Shown: positions 19,977-29,968, counted from the stretch's first letter. The stretch: 64,000 nucleotides of DNA from Shewanella aestuarii (GCF_014647215.1 NZ_BMOT01000002.1:248001-312000), one strand, 5' to 3'. The notes: generated by a model not told the origin, from the sequence alone. Made by a program: numbers and translations.

Positions 19977-21569
19977 TTGGCTATTATCGATCCTATTACT
20001 ACGGGTTTAGAATCTGGCTGGCAGCATATCGATGCCAGCACTTTGCAGCAAAATCGTCATTTTGAAGCAGATGTTATTATTGTTGGGACGGGAGCTGGTG
20101 GCGGAACGGCGGCAGAGATCTTAACTGATGCCGGGCTGACGGTGATCATGATCGAAGGTGGCGCACTCAAATCATCTAAAGATTTTGATATGGAAGAGCG
20201 CCACGCTTACCCTAATTTGTATCAACAAGCCGCAGCGATGAAAACCGCTGACAAAGGTATTGGCATCTTTCAAGGTCGTGCCGTTGGAGGCTCAACAACC
20301 ATCAATTGGACCACATCGATTAGAACACCCAAGCCAACGCTCGACTTTTGGGCTGCTGAGCGTTCGGTAATCAACACTTCTGCCGAAGAGATGTTGCCAT
20401 GGTTTGAAAAGATGGAACAACGCCTGAACATCAAAGAATGGCAGTATGAACCGAATCGAAATAATGGTGTGTTGCGTGAAGGTTGTGAAAAACTGGGCTG
20501 GGAACACACGGTTATTAAGCGTAACGTCAGCGGCTGTTGGAACACTGGGTACTGCGGTATGGGCTGCCCGGTGAATGCGAAGCAATCTATGTTGGTCACC
20601 ACTATTCCTGCAGCCTTGAATAAGGGGGCAACCTTGATTTCACGTGCCAAAGTGACTCGATTAGAGCATAAAGGCGACAAGGTAAGTGGTTTAACTGCGT
20701 ATGCTTTAACTGAAGGTTTACAGCCTACTGGTGTGGAACTAACCTTCAGTGGCAAACATTATATTTTAAGTGCTGGTGCAATCCATACGCCCACCATTTT
20801 AATGCGTTCAAATGTGCCTGATCCACATAAGCTATTGGGTAAAACCTTTTTGCACCCTTCATTATTATCAGGTGCTATGTTCGATGATCAGATTAATGGT
20901 CACAGCGGTGCGCCGCAATCTATTTACTCCGATCAGTTTGTTTGGCATGACGGCGCGACAGGTGATTTAGGCTATAAATTAGAAGTTGCGCCAATTCACC
21001 CCGTGTTAATTGCCTCTAAAACTATTGGTTTTGGTCAGAGCCATGCGCAGTTAATGGCTAACTTTAATAAGTTGCAGGTGGTGATTGCACTGATACGAGA
21101 CGGCTTTAATGAACAATGTGCTGGTGGACAGGTTCGCTTAACCGATCATGGTTTTGCATTGGATTATCCGTTAACTGAGGGCTTTTGGGCTGGCGCAAGA
21201 AAAGCCTTCTTATCTATGGCTGAGTTACAGTTTGCTGCAGGGGCTAAAAGGGTATTGCCAATGAATGATGGACTATCATTTTTAACCTCATGGAAGCAGG
21301 CGCAAGAAGTCATAGGCTCAATGGATTTGCGCTTATTGAAAACCATTGTTGCTTCAGCGCATGTCATGGGGGGCTGTCCTATGGGCGAGGACACGATCAA
21401 AGCTATGGTGGATAGCTTCGGCCAATCACATTACTTTGATAATTTATCTGTATTTGATGGGTCAATGTTTCAAACCAGCTTAGGCGCAAATCCACAGCTA
21501 TCTATTTATGGATTAGTGGCTAGAAATGCCACCTTGTTAGCCCAGCGATTAACGCCAACAGCGATATAG
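19977..21569 (+). CDS. GMC-family FAD-dependent oxidoreductase
   Basis: The 530-residue enzyme has an N-terminal FAD-binding motif (DVIIVGTGAGGGTAAEIL), the GMC segment GRAVGGSTTINW, a Cys-rich stretch CWNTGYCGMGCPVNAK, and the active-site His and Asn in SAHVMGGCPMG and GANPQLSIYG. It should oxidise an alcohol, sugar or sterol-type substrate and pass electrons to the respiratory chain or a cytochrome. The start is TTG with AAAGGAG nine bases upstream. It has no signal of its own and lies downstream of a Tat-signal small subunit. The substrate is not readable. Confidence 0.85.
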   Translation: MAIIDPITTGLESGWQHIDASTLQQNRHFEADVIIVGTGAGGGTAAEILTDAGLTVIMIEGGALKSSKDFDMEERHAYPNLYQQAAAMKTADKGIGIFQGRAVGGSTTINWTTSIRTPKPTLDFWAAERSVINTSAEEMLPWFEKMEQRLNIKEWQYEPNRNNGVLREGCEKLGWEHTVIKRNVSGCWNTGYCGMGCPVNAKQSMLVTTIPAALNKGATLISRAKVTRLEHKGDKVSGLTAYALTEGLQPTGVELTFSGKHYILSAGAIHTPTILMRSNVPDPHKLLGKTFLHPSLLSGAMFDDQINGHSGAPQSIYSDQFVWHDGATGDLGYKLEVAPIHPVLIASKTIGFGQSHAQLMANFNKLQVVIALIRDGFNEQCAGGQVRLTDHGFALDYPLTEGFWAGARKAFLSMAELQFAAGAKRVLPMNDGLSFLTSWKQAQEVIGSMDLRLLKTIVASAHVMGGCPMGEDTIKAMVDSFGQSHYFDNLSVFDGSMFQTSLGANPQLSIYGLVARNATLLAQRLTPTAI

Positions 21570-21578
21570 CGAGTGACC

Positions 21579-22049
21579 TTAACTCTTCGAAATAGTTTGC
21601 GGCAGGTGAGTGCTATCTAGACCAAATAAACTTAAATAATGCTGGGTGTTGTTAGCTACTGAGTTTTCATGCAATGGTTCACCTTGAATGAGATTAACCT
21701 GTTGCAATAGCATCTTTTGTGACTTTCGCTCCATGATCAACTCAACATCTAACATTTTTTGGTATTCGGTGGCCGCTAAATGCGCTTTAGCAATTCGGCG
21801 TAATTGGCGGTAGGGTGTTAACACATTGGTTTCCCATTGCTCTATCACTTCCGTTAATTGTTGCCATTGAAGGAGATTAAGTAAGTAACCTTGTTGATCT
21901 AAGCCTTGCGCCAACAACAATAAATTGACGTTGACTTGATAATCATCTTGCAGCGCGATATAGGCTTTGGGGTTGAAATTATATTGTTGTTCACATTGTT
22001 GCCAAATTTGCATCGAAAATGTGGTGTTAGACAAGCTTGCCGCTCCCAT
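21579..22049 (-). CDS. TIGR02444 (DUF2390) family protein
   Basis: A 156-residue helical protein of the TIGR02444/DUF2390 family (FSMQIWQQCEQQYNFNPKAY, then VNVNLLLLAQGLDQQG and TPYRQLRRIAKAHLA). I chose the internal ATG because it has AAGGAG five bases upstream; the frame extends 13 codons further without a ribosome site. It follows yheS in the same direction (gap about 85 bp), a common arrangement in this group. Function unknown. Confidence 0.82.
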   Translation of the reverse strand: MGAASLSNTTFSMQIWQQCEQQYNFNPKAYIALQDDYQVNVNLLLLAQGLDQQGYLLNLLQWQQLTEVIEQWETNVLTPYRQLRRIAKAHLAATEYQKMLDVELIMERKSQKMLLQQVNLIQGEPLHENSVANNTQHYLSLFGLDSTHLPQTISKS

Positions 22050-22134
22050 TACCGCTCCTTGATATATTCTTGGGCATGTTTTATTCAAACATATGCCCGT
22101 TTACGGCTGATCATAGATAGAAAATGTATCTTGC

Positions 22135-24057
22135 TTAGCCAATGTCAGCTTTCACACTCTGTTCAATGGCTTCGATTTGCTCTTGGAGCTCTAACCAATT
22201 CATTTCGCTTTCATCCATTGCCTGAGTCAGCTGTGTCCGCTCATTAAGAACCTGAGTCATTTTCGCTTTGTTTTCTGCTTCATATAGGGTGCCATCAGCT
22301 AAGACGATTTCAAGTTCAGCTAAACGATCCGTCAACTTTTGTTGCTCAGTTTCTAATTTTACTTGCTGCTTTCGCAGGGGTGAGACTTTTTGACGTAATT
22401 CAGCCTCAATGCGTTTTTGCAGTTTTTTGTCTACTTGCGCGGTATCGCTTTTTACATTATCAGACTTGTTACTGGCTTGAGCGGCTTTTGCTGCATCGAG
22501 TAGCCATTGGTGGTAATCATCTAAGTCACCATCAAAAGGTTGCACAACACCTTGATCAACAAGGTAGTAGTCGCTACAACTTAAACGAAGTAAATGACGA
22601 TCATGCGATACGATAACCATTGCGCCTTCAAATGTTTGCAATGCCATCGTAAGCGCATGACGCATTTCTAAATCAAGGTGGTTGGTCGGTTCATCAAGCA
22701 GGAGTAAATTAGGGCGTTGCCAGACCAATAAAGCCAATACTAAGCGGGCTTTTTCGCCGCCAGAGAAAGGTCTTACGGCTGATAAGGCCATATCACCATT
22801 AAAACCAAATCCACCTAAAAAGTTACGTAACTCTTGTTCTCTGGCATTTGGCGCTAGGCGAGCAAGATGTTGTAATGGGGTATCATCAAGTTGTAAAAAT
22901 TCAATTTGATGCTGGGCAAAGTATCCAATATTTAAACCTGGGTTGGGCTCGTATTTCCCCGATAACGCCTGTAATTGACCCGAAAGCAATTTAATTAAGG
23001 TCGACTTACCCGCGCCATTTCGTCCCAGTAAACCAATGCGAGCACCGGGCACTAAGTTGAGCTGCACTTTGCTTAAAATGGTTTTTTCACCATAACCTAC
23101 CGATACTTGCTCCATAGTGACCAGTGGGTTGGGTAAGGCTTCAGGCTCACGAAAGGCCATTTGAAAAGGGTTATCTGCTTGAGATGGCAATAACTCTGTC
23201 ATCCTTTCTAATGCTTTTAAACGGCTTTGTGCTTGCTTGGCTTTACTGGCTTTGTAGCGAAAACGATCCACAAAAGATTGCATATGCGCGCGGTCTTTCT
23301 GTTGGCGTTCAAATGCCACTTGTTGCTGCGATAAACGTTCAGCTCGAATATGTTCAAAGGCGCTGTAGCCGCCCTTATAAAAATTGAGCTTATGGTTTTC
23401 TACATGAATAATTTCATCGACAATCGCATCAATAAAATCCCTATCATGGGAAATAAGAATTAAGGTGCCTTGATAAGATTTAATCCAACCCTCTAACCAA
23501 TACATGGTGTCTAAGTCTAAGTGGTTGGTGGGCTCATCGAGTAACAGCAAATCGGAGCGGCATAAAAGCGCCTGGGCAAGGTTTAAACGCATGCGCCAGC
23601 CACCAGAAAAGCTTTTTACCGGATGACTTTGTTCTGCATCGTTAAAGCCAAGGCCCGCCAGCAATGCGCCAGCACGGGCACGAATAGCATAACCGCCAAT
23701 GGCATCAATTTTTCCATGAATTAAGGCAATCGCATTGCCATTATTTTCATCCTGGGCTTTGGCCAGTTCAGCTTCTAATTGTCGAAATTCAGTATCACCA
23801 TCAAGCACGTACTCTAATGCAGAGACATCAAGAGCCGGTGTTTCTTGGGCAACAGATGATATTTGCCAGTTTGCAGGTAATGAAAACTCACCTTTATCTA
23901 AATGTAAATGCCCTAAAATTAAGGCTAATAAAGATGACTTTCCGGTGCCATTTGCGCCGACTAAACCGACCTTGTGACCAGGATAAATGGTCACAGAAGT
24001 TTCGTCGAGTAGGGTTTTACTGCCTCGAATTAATTGGGCTTGGCTAATACTGATCAT
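22135..24057 (-). CDS. yheS: ABC-F ribosome-associated ATPase YheS
   Basis: The 640-residue ABC-F protein has two ATPase domains (Walker A GANGTGKSSLLA and GRNGAGKSTLIK; signatures KSFSGGWRMRL and RPFSGGEKARL; Walker B LLLLDEPTNHLDL twice), a linker (about 240-310) and a charged coiled-coil C-terminal tail (about 540-635). ABC-F proteins lack membrane domains and act on the ribosome E site to resolve translation problems; YheS is one of the four E. coli paralogues. Both ATP sites look intact. Its position beyond yheT fits the conserved block. Confidence 0.94.
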   Translation of the reverse strand: MISISQAQLIRGSKTLLDETSVTIYPGHKVGLVGANGTGKSSLLALILGHLHLDKGEFSLPANWQISSVAQETPALDVSALEYVLDGDTEFRQLEAELAKAQDENNGNAIALIHGKIDAIGGYAIRARAGALLAGLGFNDAEQSHPVKSFSGGWRMRLNLAQALLCRSDLLLLDEPTNHLDLDTMYWLEGWIKSYQGTLILISHDRDFIDAIVDEIIHVENHKLNFYKGGYSAFEHIRAERLSQQQVAFERQQKDRAHMQSFVDRFRYKASKAKQAQSRLKALERMTELLPSQADNPFQMAFREPEALPNPLVTMEQVSVGYGEKTILSKVQLNLVPGARIGLLGRNGAGKSTLIKLLSGQLQALSGKYEPNPGLNIGYFAQHQIEFLQLDDTPLQHLARLAPNAREQELRNFLGGFGFNGDMALSAVRPFSGGEKARLVLALLVWQRPNLLLLDEPTNHLDLEMRHALTMALQTFEGAMVIVSHDRHLLRLSCSDYYLVDQGVVQPFDGDLDDYHQWLLDAAKAAQASNKSDNVKSDTAQVDKKLQKRIEAELRQKVSPLRKQQVKLETEQQKLTDRLAELEIVLADGTLYEAENKAKMTQVLNERTQLTQAMDESEMNWLELQEQIEAIEQSVKADIG

Positions 24058-24196
24058 GAATGCAACTTGACGCTATAAAATAAAGTGGGGGGATAATACC
24101 GTATTCGTTATTTATTTCCCACAATCGCGGGACGCAAGAAGACTAATAGGGCAAAATAGTCGTATACCGTAGAATTAGTCAATCAACCTAGAGTAT

Positions 24197-24397
24197 ATGA
24201 TGACCAAAATAAAAAAACGTTTTGTGGCAGGGGCAAAATGTCCCAAATGTGGTGCAAAAGACAGTATCTTATTATTTAAAGAAAACAATATAGAAACCAT
24301 TGAGTGCACCGATTGTGATTATCGTGAGCAGCAAACGGATATCGCTGTCCCTAAAAAGGCGACAGGGAATATGATTGGGGTATTTAAGCCTGAATAA
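24197..24397 (+). CDS. yheV: YheV-family zinc-ribbon protein
   Basis: The 66-residue protein has two CxxC-type pairs (KCPKCGAKDS and ECTDCDYRE), a classic zinc ribbon. It matches YheV, found divergently next to yheS in gammaproteobacteria. The function is not established; the zinc site is clear from the four cysteines. Confidence 0.88.
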   Translation: MMTKIKKRFVAGAKCPKCGAKDSILLFKENNIETIECTDCDYREQQTDIAVPKKATGNMIGVFKPE

Positions 24398-24545
24398 ATC
24401 TGCTGTGAGTGGAGAGGGGTGAGCAACTAGCTGAATATGAGATAAGCCCAATCGAAAACTTATCTCGTCAGGCTTGGTGACGATTATGAGTAAGTTTACG
24501 ACAGAAATAGTTGGTTTTAGAAAGTTAAACTCATTAAGCCTTGTA

Positions 24546-25070
24546 CTACTGACTCATTAATTCATCTGGTGTGACTTCGCCTTCAATTTTTTGTTTATGC
24601 TTATTTAATACTTCAATCACATTGCTGTTGTTTAGCATGAGTTGGTCAAATCGCTCGTTGATTTCTTGAAGCTCTAGTGCATAACTTGGATCATCTTTTG
24701 CTTTGGTTTGCCAAAAACGTTTGCGATCTAGTTTTTGTATTTCACTGGCACGTAATATCTCAAAATAACTATTTTCTTGCTTTAAACGATAAATTTCACC
24801 GTCAAGCAATAGGAGAAGTTTTTCTTTGGAAATGGTCTGCTTATTAAGAAGGGCTCTAAGTGGGTCGATTTTAGTTTCACGTTTGTCTGAATCGACTTCA
24901 GTCGTGATACCATTTTCATACTCAATTTTATGTTGACGAAATTCTTCAGGACAAATGCTATGGCTAAAGACGACTTTGTCATCTTTCATACATTTATAGA
25001 TAGCATTAGTGTTAGCCCAAGCTATGACCGGACTGAAGAAAAATACCACTAAATAAACAATTTTTGCCAT
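24546..25070 (-). CDS. Exported DUF4124-like protein with coiled-coil tail
   Basis: The 174-residue protein has a signal peptide (MAKIVYLVVFFFSPVIAWA) followed by AIYKCMKDDKVVFSHSICPE, the Cys-containing start of DUF4124-type domains. The rest (about 75-165) is highly charged and helical, probably a coiled coil. It stands alone between yheV and panC, with about 150-250 bp on both sides. It is probably periplasmic; function unknown. Confidence 0.7.
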   Translation of the reverse strand: MAKIVYLVVFFFSPVIAWANTNAIYKCMKDDKVVFSHSICPEEFRQHKIEYENGITTEVDSDKRETKIDPLRALLNKQTISKEKLLLLLDGEIYRLKQENSYFEILRASEIQKLDRKRFWQTKAKDDPSYALELQEINERFDQLMLNNSNVIEVLNKHKQKIEGEVTPDELMSQ

Positions 25071-25278
25071 GCGGCCACATATCCTTTTGTAAATCCACGA
25101 TATAACATTAGTTAGTATAGGCTCATAGCTGCGTTACTGTATAAAAAAATTGGATGTATTTATACTAAGTAACTCTTGCCAAGTTTAACGATAAATAGCG
25201 TTTATTTACAATTGATTTTTATTTGACATGGTTAACTGTGTGTTAAATCCGAAGTGGGTAGGCATTGAATGAAGTTTA

Positions 25279-25309
25279 TGCCCCTCATACGATAGAAATA
25301 TGAAGGGCA
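25279..25309 (-). terminator. Hairpin downstream of panC, possible terminator
   Basis: TGCCCCTCATA and TATGAAGGGCA (25279-25289, 25299-25309) form an 11-bp stem with one mismatch, located 13-43 bp beyond the panC stop. No T run follows, so its role as a terminator is uncertain. The rest of 25071-25321 shows nothing recognisable. Confidence 0.4.
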
Positions 25310-25321
25310 GAGGACAGAGGA

Positions 25322-26167
25322 CTATCGGGTAAACGTGAGATTATCAATTAATCTGGCTTTGCCAAGATAAGCCGCGGCAACGATAACCAGTTCTTTATCA
25401 TAGTCACATGCAGGCTTTAAATTATGAGCATTTCTAAGCTCAAGATAGTCAGGAGTAAAACCCACTGCAATCAGTGATTGCTTTGCAGTTTGTGTGACAG
25501 TTTCTATATCCAACCCTTGTTGTACACTTGCCGCCATATGATCTAATGCTTGCTTTAGCGCTGCGGCATGAATTTTTTCTTGTGCTGTTAAGTAGCCATT
25601 TCTTGAACTCATGGCTAAACCTGATGGTTCACGTATGGTATCAACGCCAATAATATCAATGGGCAATGATAAATCTTCCACCATGGTTTTAATGACTAAT
25701 AATTGTTGAAAATCTTTTTTGCCAAATAAGGCCATATCTGGCTGAACAATATTAAACAATTTGTTGACGATAGTTGCCACGCCACGAAAATGGCCAGGGC
25801 GGCTTGCGCCACAAAGTTCATCACCAATCTCGGGAACATCAACATACGTCTGTTGCGCTAATCCTTTGGGATAAATGATGTCTGGCGTCGGCGTAAACAA
25901 TAACTCTGCCCCAGCTGCGATTAACGCTTTGCTGTCTTCATCCAAAGTGCGGGGGTAAGCGTCAAGATCTTCATTCTGACCAAACTGCATTGGATTAACA
26001 AAAATAGACACGACCACATGGTCAGCTTGGTTACGTGCTTGCTGCACTAAGGTGATGTGCCCTTGGTGTAAATTACCCATGGTCGGCACAAATGCAATGG
26101 TTTCGCCTTTGGTGCGCCAAGCATTAACTTGCGCACGAATATCTGTGATGGCGGCGGTAGTGATCAT
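25322..26167 (-). CDS. panC: Pantothenate synthetase
   Basis: PanC joins pantoate and beta-alanine with ATP to form pantothenate. The 281 residues match the family. Diagnostic motifs are [16 protein letters not shown] (ATP-binding HIGH-like motif), [37 protein letters not shown] and AMSSRNGYL (the SSRN/KMSKS-like loop). It is last in the pcnB-folK-panB-panC run, 24 bp after panB. Confidence 0.97.
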   Translation of the reverse strand: MITTAAITDIRAQVNAWRTKGETIAFVPTMGNLHQGHITLVQQARNQADHVVVSIFVNPMQFGQNEDLDAYPRTLDEDSKALIAAGAELLFTPTPDIIYPKGLAQQTYVDVPEIGDELCGASRPGHFRGVATIVNKLFNIVQPDMALFGKKDFQQLLVIKTMVEDLSLPIDIIGVDTIREPSGLAMSSRNGYLTAQEKIHAAALKQALDHMAASVQQGLDIETVTQTAKQSLIAVGFTPDYLELRNAHNLKPACDYDKELVIVAAAYLGKARLIDNLTFTR

Positions 26168-26191
26168 GATTGATTAAACCTGCAAAAATAA

Positions 26192-26986
26192 TTAGTTAAA
26201 AATGTGTTCTTCAGCAGGGAAGGTACCGTCAGCTACTTCATCGATGTAAGCTCGAATGGCGCTGCGAATTTCACCCGTTTGCTTTAAGTAATTTTTAGAA
26301 AAGCGTGGTATATATCCACTAGATATACCTAGTACATCATGCATGACCAAAATTTGACCGTCGGTATCCGCGCCTGCACCAATGCCAATCACAGGAATTG
26401 TTAATGCTTCGGTAATAGCTTTGGCTAATGTGGCAGGAATGCACTCAAGCACTAATAATTGTGCCCCTGCAGCTTGCAATGCTTTTGCTTCATCCAAAAT
26501 ACGTTGAGCATTATCCGCATCTCGTCCCTGCACTTTAAAACCACCAAATACATGGACAGATTGAGGAGTAAGCCCCAAATGAGCACAGACAGGGATCCCT
26601 CTTTCGGTAAGCATTTTAACGCTTTCTAGTAGCCAATGACCGCCTTCAACTTTGACCATGTTGGCGCCTGCTTGCATTAGCTTTGCGGCATTTTCCATAG
26701 TTTGTTCTGGCGTTGAGTAGCTCATAAACGGCATGTCAGCGATTAATAGTGCACGGCTAATGCCGCGGCGCACACAAGCAGTATGATAGGCAATGTCAGC
26801 AACCGTAACAGGTAGGGTATCATCATGGCCCTGTAATACCATGCCCATAGAATCACCGACTAAGAGTACGTCAATCCCTTCACTGTCGAAGGCGTTCGCA
26901 AAACTGGCATCATATGCTGTCAGCGCGGTAAATTTTTTACCTTCTTGTTTAAATTTGATTAAGGTTGAGCTAGTGACTTTTGACAT
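26192..26986 (-). CDS. panB: 3-methyl-2-oxobutanoate hydroxymethyltransferase
   Basis: PanB makes ketopantoate from ketoisovalerate using methylene-tetrahydrofolate. The 264 residues include [13 protein letters not shown], the Mg-binding [47 protein letters not shown] and IPVIGIGAG. All are conserved in active PanB. It lies 48 bp downstream of folK and 24 bp upstream of panC. Confidence 0.97.
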   Translation of the reverse strand: MSKVTSSTLIKFKQEGKKFTALTAYDASFANAFDSEGIDVLLVGDSMGMVLQGHDDTLPVTVADIAYHTACVRRGISRALLIADMPFMSYSTPEQTMENAAKLMQAGANMVKVEGGHWLLESVKMLTERGIPVCAHLGLTPQSVHVFGGFKVQGRDADNAQRILDEAKALQAAGAQLLVLECIPATLAKAITEALTIPVIGIGAGADTDGQILVMHDVLGISSGYIPRFSKNYLKQTGEIRSAIRAYIDEVADGTFPAEEHIFN

Positions 26987-27034
26987 AGTGGACTCTTAAA
27001 ACAATTCAAATTAATACGCTATGGAGCATATACT

Positions 27035-27538
27035 CTAAAGTGGTAAAATCAACTCTTTACTGGATAATTTATGCAGTGACTGGTGCATTTCTGTGGTTAC
27101 TAAAGATGTTAATGCCTGACCACAAGGTAAGATTAAATCTCTAGCAATCTCAGCTAAGGGGACCAAGACAAAATTGCGTTGTTTCATACCATAATGCGGT
27201 ACTTGTAACCTGGGCTGGTCAATCACTTGTTGCCCATATAACAACAAATCAAGATCTAATGTTCTAGGCCCCCAATGTGCTTTTCTGATTCGCCCCTGTT
27301 GTTGTTCAATATTTTGTAGCGCATCTAATAACGCTATCGGGGCTAGCTGAGTCTGAAAGCGGGCAACTGCATTGATATAGTCTGGCTGGCTGATGTCACC
27401 CATAGGTGTCGAGCTATAAAAGCTAGAAACTGTGAGTTCGCCGAAATCAGCCATCTTTTCTAATGCAGCAACAGCTTGATTAAGCTGTTGCACTGGTTGT
27501 TCAAGATTTGCGCCTAAAGCGACATAAATTAAGGTCAT
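27035..27538 (-). CDS. folK: HPPK, 6-hydroxymethyl-dihydropterin pyrophosphokinase
   Basis: FolK transfers pyrophosphate to the pterin precursor of folate. The 167 residues have ALGANLEQPVQQL, the Tyr/Phe-rich SSFYSSTPMG, YINAVARFQT, and the metal-binding GPRTLDLDLLLYG motif followed by PHYGMKQRNFVLVPLAEIA. The start overlaps the pcnB stop (TAATG), so the two are translationally coupled. Confidence 0.96.
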   Translation of the reverse strand: MTLIYVALGANLEQPVQQLNQAVAALEKMADFGELTVSSFYSSTPMGDISQPDYINAVARFQTQLAPIALLDALQNIEQQQGRIRKAHWGPRTLDLDLLLYGQQVIDQPRLQVPHYGMKQRNFVLVPLAEIARDLILPCGQALTSLVTTEMHQSLHKLSSKELILPL

Positions 27539-28959
27539 TATTCAACCGAGGTATCAGGGCTTTTAGCGGCAGGTTTACGCTTTCTTTTTCGCTGAGTCGC
27601 ATTGCGATTTCGGTTACCACCAGCTTTGTTTGAGCTTTTTGCGATCACATTACGTTGTGCTTCATCGCCCTCAACAAAGGCTTGCCACCAACTCGCTTGC
27701 TTAGCCGCGTTACCGCCTTCAGCTTCACCACGTAATAATAGTAAATCATACGCTGCACGAAATTTAGGGTGTTCTAACAGCTTAAATGCACGAGTACCCT
27801 GGCTGCGTTCAAATCTCATTTGCAATAGCCAGATATCTTTTGCTGGTGTACTAAAGCGTCGTGGAATACTGATTGTTCGACACTGTTCTTCCATTACATC
27901 GCCCATCGCCGCGACTTGCGCATCATACAAAGGCAGACCACTTTCAAGGGCGATATCATCTGCGCGTTGTTTTAATGGATACCATAATAACGCGGCATAG
28001 AAAAATGCCGGGGTAACAGGTTTGTCTTGGTTTACACGCTCATCGGTGCTGCGCATAACCAAATGTAACATCTTAACCGCATGACCTTTTGGTAATTCAG
28101 AGATCACACCTTGAATTTGGGGAAACAAAGGAGCAAACAAACCAAAGTCTTGCATCATTTGGTAATTAGCCTGGGCTTTACCGGCAAAGAAAAGCTTTAA
28201 GACTTCTTCATACATTCGCGCAGCAGGAATATCCGCTAATAACGGCGCTAATGATTTAATCGGTGCAGCGGTAATGGCTTCGATTTGCATGTCTAATTTA
28301 GTGGCAAACCTTACCGCGCGTAACATGCGCACAGGATCTTCACGGTAACGGGTTTCGGGATCGCCAATTAATTTGATTTTACGGGCATGTAAGTCATCAA
28401 TCCCGCCGCCATAGCTACGGATAGAAAAGTCACTGATATCGTAATACAACGCGTTAACGGTAAAGTCACGACGTTCAGCATCTTCATCAATCTCACCATA
28501 AACGTTGTCACGTAAAAGGCGACCTTCAGCATTCGATTTGGAAATGTTATCGCTGTTCTCACCGTGGTGACCGCGGAAGGTGGCAACCTCAATCACGTCG
28601 CGTCCAAACACGATATGTGCTAAACGAAAACGACGTCCCACTAAACGACAATTGCGAAACAGCTTTTTAATTTCATCTGGCGTAGCGTTGGTGACCACAT
28701 CAAAATCTTTGGGCTCTAGCCCTAATAAGATGTCACGAACACCACCACCCACTAAATAGGCTTTAAACCCTGACTTGTGCAGTCGATAAAGCACTTTGAG
28801 TGCATTTTCACTGATTTGGCGGCGCGAAATATCGTGGCTATCACGGTTTATGATATCCAAACGTAAGCCATTTTCTTCTACAGACGGCATTTCGAGCTCG
28901 GGTGCTGCTTTATTATCATCAAATAATTGTTTGCAGAACTGACTAATACGGCGAAAAAT
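27538..28959 (-). CDS. pcnB: Poly(A) polymerase I, probably initiated at AUU
   Basis: PcnB adds poly(A) tails that promote RNA decay. The nucleotidyltransferase core is clear: AYLVGGGVRDILLGLEPKDFD (with catalytic Asp residues), FRNCRLVGRRFRLAHIVFG, RRDFTVNALYYD; a basic C-terminal tail (NRNRNATQRKRKRKPAAK) follows. The start chosen is the ATT at 28957-28959. It aligns with the E. coli PcnB N-terminus (MFTRVANFC versus IFRRISQFC), which uses an AUU start, and has GAGGTG at perfect spacing. The ATG nine codons upstream (28986) has no ribosome site. About 473 residues from this start. Confidence 0.9.
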   Translation of the reverse strand: MFRRISQFCKQLFDDNKAAPELEMPSVEENGLRLDIINRDSHDISRRQISENALKVLYRLHKSGFKAYLVGGGVRDILLGLEPKDFDVVTNATPDEIKKLFRNCRLVGRRFRLAHIVFGRDVIEVATFRGHHGENSDNISKSNAEGRLLRDNVYGEIDEDAERRDFTVNALYYDISDFSIRSYGGGIDDLHARKIKLIGDPETRYREDPVRMLRAVRFATKLDMQIEAITAAPIKSLAPLLADIPAARMYEEVLKLFFAGKAQANYQMMQDFGLFAPLFPQIQGVISELPKGHAVKMLHLVMRSTDERVNQDKPVTPAFFYAALLWYPLKQRADDIALESGLPLYDAQVAAMGDVMEEQCRTISIPRRFSTPAKDIWLLQMRFERSQGTRAFKLLEHPKFRAAYDLLLLRGEAEGGNAAKQASWWQAFVEGDEAQRNVIAKSSNKAGGNRNRNATQRKRKRKPAAKSPDTSVE

Positions 28960-28970
28960 AATACACCTCG
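28957..28970 (-). promoter_or_regulatory. Ribosome-binding site and AUU start of pcnB
   Basis: On the minus strand the order is CGAGGTG, then TATT, then ATT TTT CGC. The Shine-Dalgarno core GAGG lies six to eight bases before the second ATT. E. coli pcnB is one of the two chromosomal genes known to start with AUU, which limits its translation, so conservation of the same arrangement here decides the start. Confidence 0.7.
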
Positions 28971-29086
28971 TTGAAGCTAAATTCATTGATTAAAAATCTG
29001 GCGGGTATGATATACCAATTGCGATCGAATGAGTAGATAGGGAGCGTGATAAGTACTGGCGATTAAATTCACTGCTGGCTTTTAAG

Positions 29087-29968
29087 CTAGGGTGACTCGC
29101 AAGCGGTTTGCGGCAAAATGATTTCTGCTTGCTTGGGGATATTGGTTAACGAAAATTGGCTAATGGCCTGTGAAAGCATCACATCAACGTGATCAATATC
29201 TACAGTGGCTTGACCTAAAAAGGCCAGTGCTGCATTAAGGCTTTGCTGGGGAGCCTTGATATCAATTGCTGGTGCATAGTTTTGTTTAGAGAGTTTGAAT
29301 CCTGGCTTGGCGCAAGCCAGCGGTAAATGTAACCATGTTGGTGCAGGGACATTCAGCATATTGAATAAACATATTTGCCTACAACTGGCTTCCAATAAGT
29401 CACTGCCTCTGACGACTTCCGTTATGCCTTGAAAGGCATCATCTAATACAACAGCAAGCTGGTATGCAAATAGCCCATCACTGCGTTTTATAATGAAGTC
29501 TTCAGCCGCAAACGCTTGGTCAACCCAAATTTCGCCTCTATTGATATCGCAAAAATGATCCACTTTGGCACTGTTACGTAGCCGAATCGCCCCGCTTGAA
29601 TGCGATTTTACTCCGCTACCACAACGGCCATCATATACCCCGCCCATAGCATTAATCATTTTTCGCGTGCATTGGCAATAATAGGCTTGATTGTTTGCCA
29701 GAAGCTGTTCGATGCAATCTTGGTAGGCTTGACTGCGCTTGCTTTGATAGAGTACTGAATCGTGCCAATTCAAGCCATAGGCTTCAAGTGTACGGAGTAT
29801 TTCGTCACTAGCCCCTTTCACTTCACGAGGGGGATCAAGATCTTCCATCCTCACCAGCCACTGTCCAGCTAAACTATGGGCGCGCAGATAACTGCCAAGA
29901 GCAGCAATTAATGAACCAAAATGGAGTGAACCTGACGGGGATGGCGCAAAGCGTCCGATATATGACAT
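29087..29968 (-). CDS. gluQ: Glutamyl-Q tRNA(Asp) synthetase
   Basis: GluQ-RS attaches glutamate to the queuosine base of tRNA(Asp). It is a truncated GluRS without the anticodon-binding domain: 293 residues with GRFAPSPSGSLHFGSL (HIGH-like motif), a four-Cys zinc site (YYCQCTRK ... YDGRCGSG), and FKLSKQN (KMSKS-like). Its place between dksA and pcnB is conserved in gammaproteobacteria. Confidence 0.95.
   Translation of the reverse strand: MSYIGRFAPSPSGSLHFGSLIAALGSYLRAHSLAGQWLVRMEDLDPPREVKGASDEILRTLEAYGLNWHDSVLYQSKRSQAYQDCIEQLLANNQAYYCQCTRKMINAMGGVYDGRCGSGVKSHSSGAIRLRNSAKVDHFCDINRGEIWVDQAFAAEDFIIKRSDGLFAYQLAVVLDDAFQGITEVVRGSDLLEASCRQICLFNMLNVPAPTWLHLPLACAKPGFKLSKQNYAPAIDIKAPQQSLNAALAFLGQATVDIDHVDVMLSQAISQFSLTNIPKQAEIILPQTACESP

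Noticed and set aside
20270..20755. 161-codon frame opposite the GMC oxidoreductase
   Set aside because: Antisense to conserved FAD-enzyme sequence, no ribosome site or domain.
28991..29060. Second copy of the ATACCAATC repeat
   Set aside because: Only the left-end word (ATACCAATTGCGATC) occurs; no matching right end or hairpin follows.
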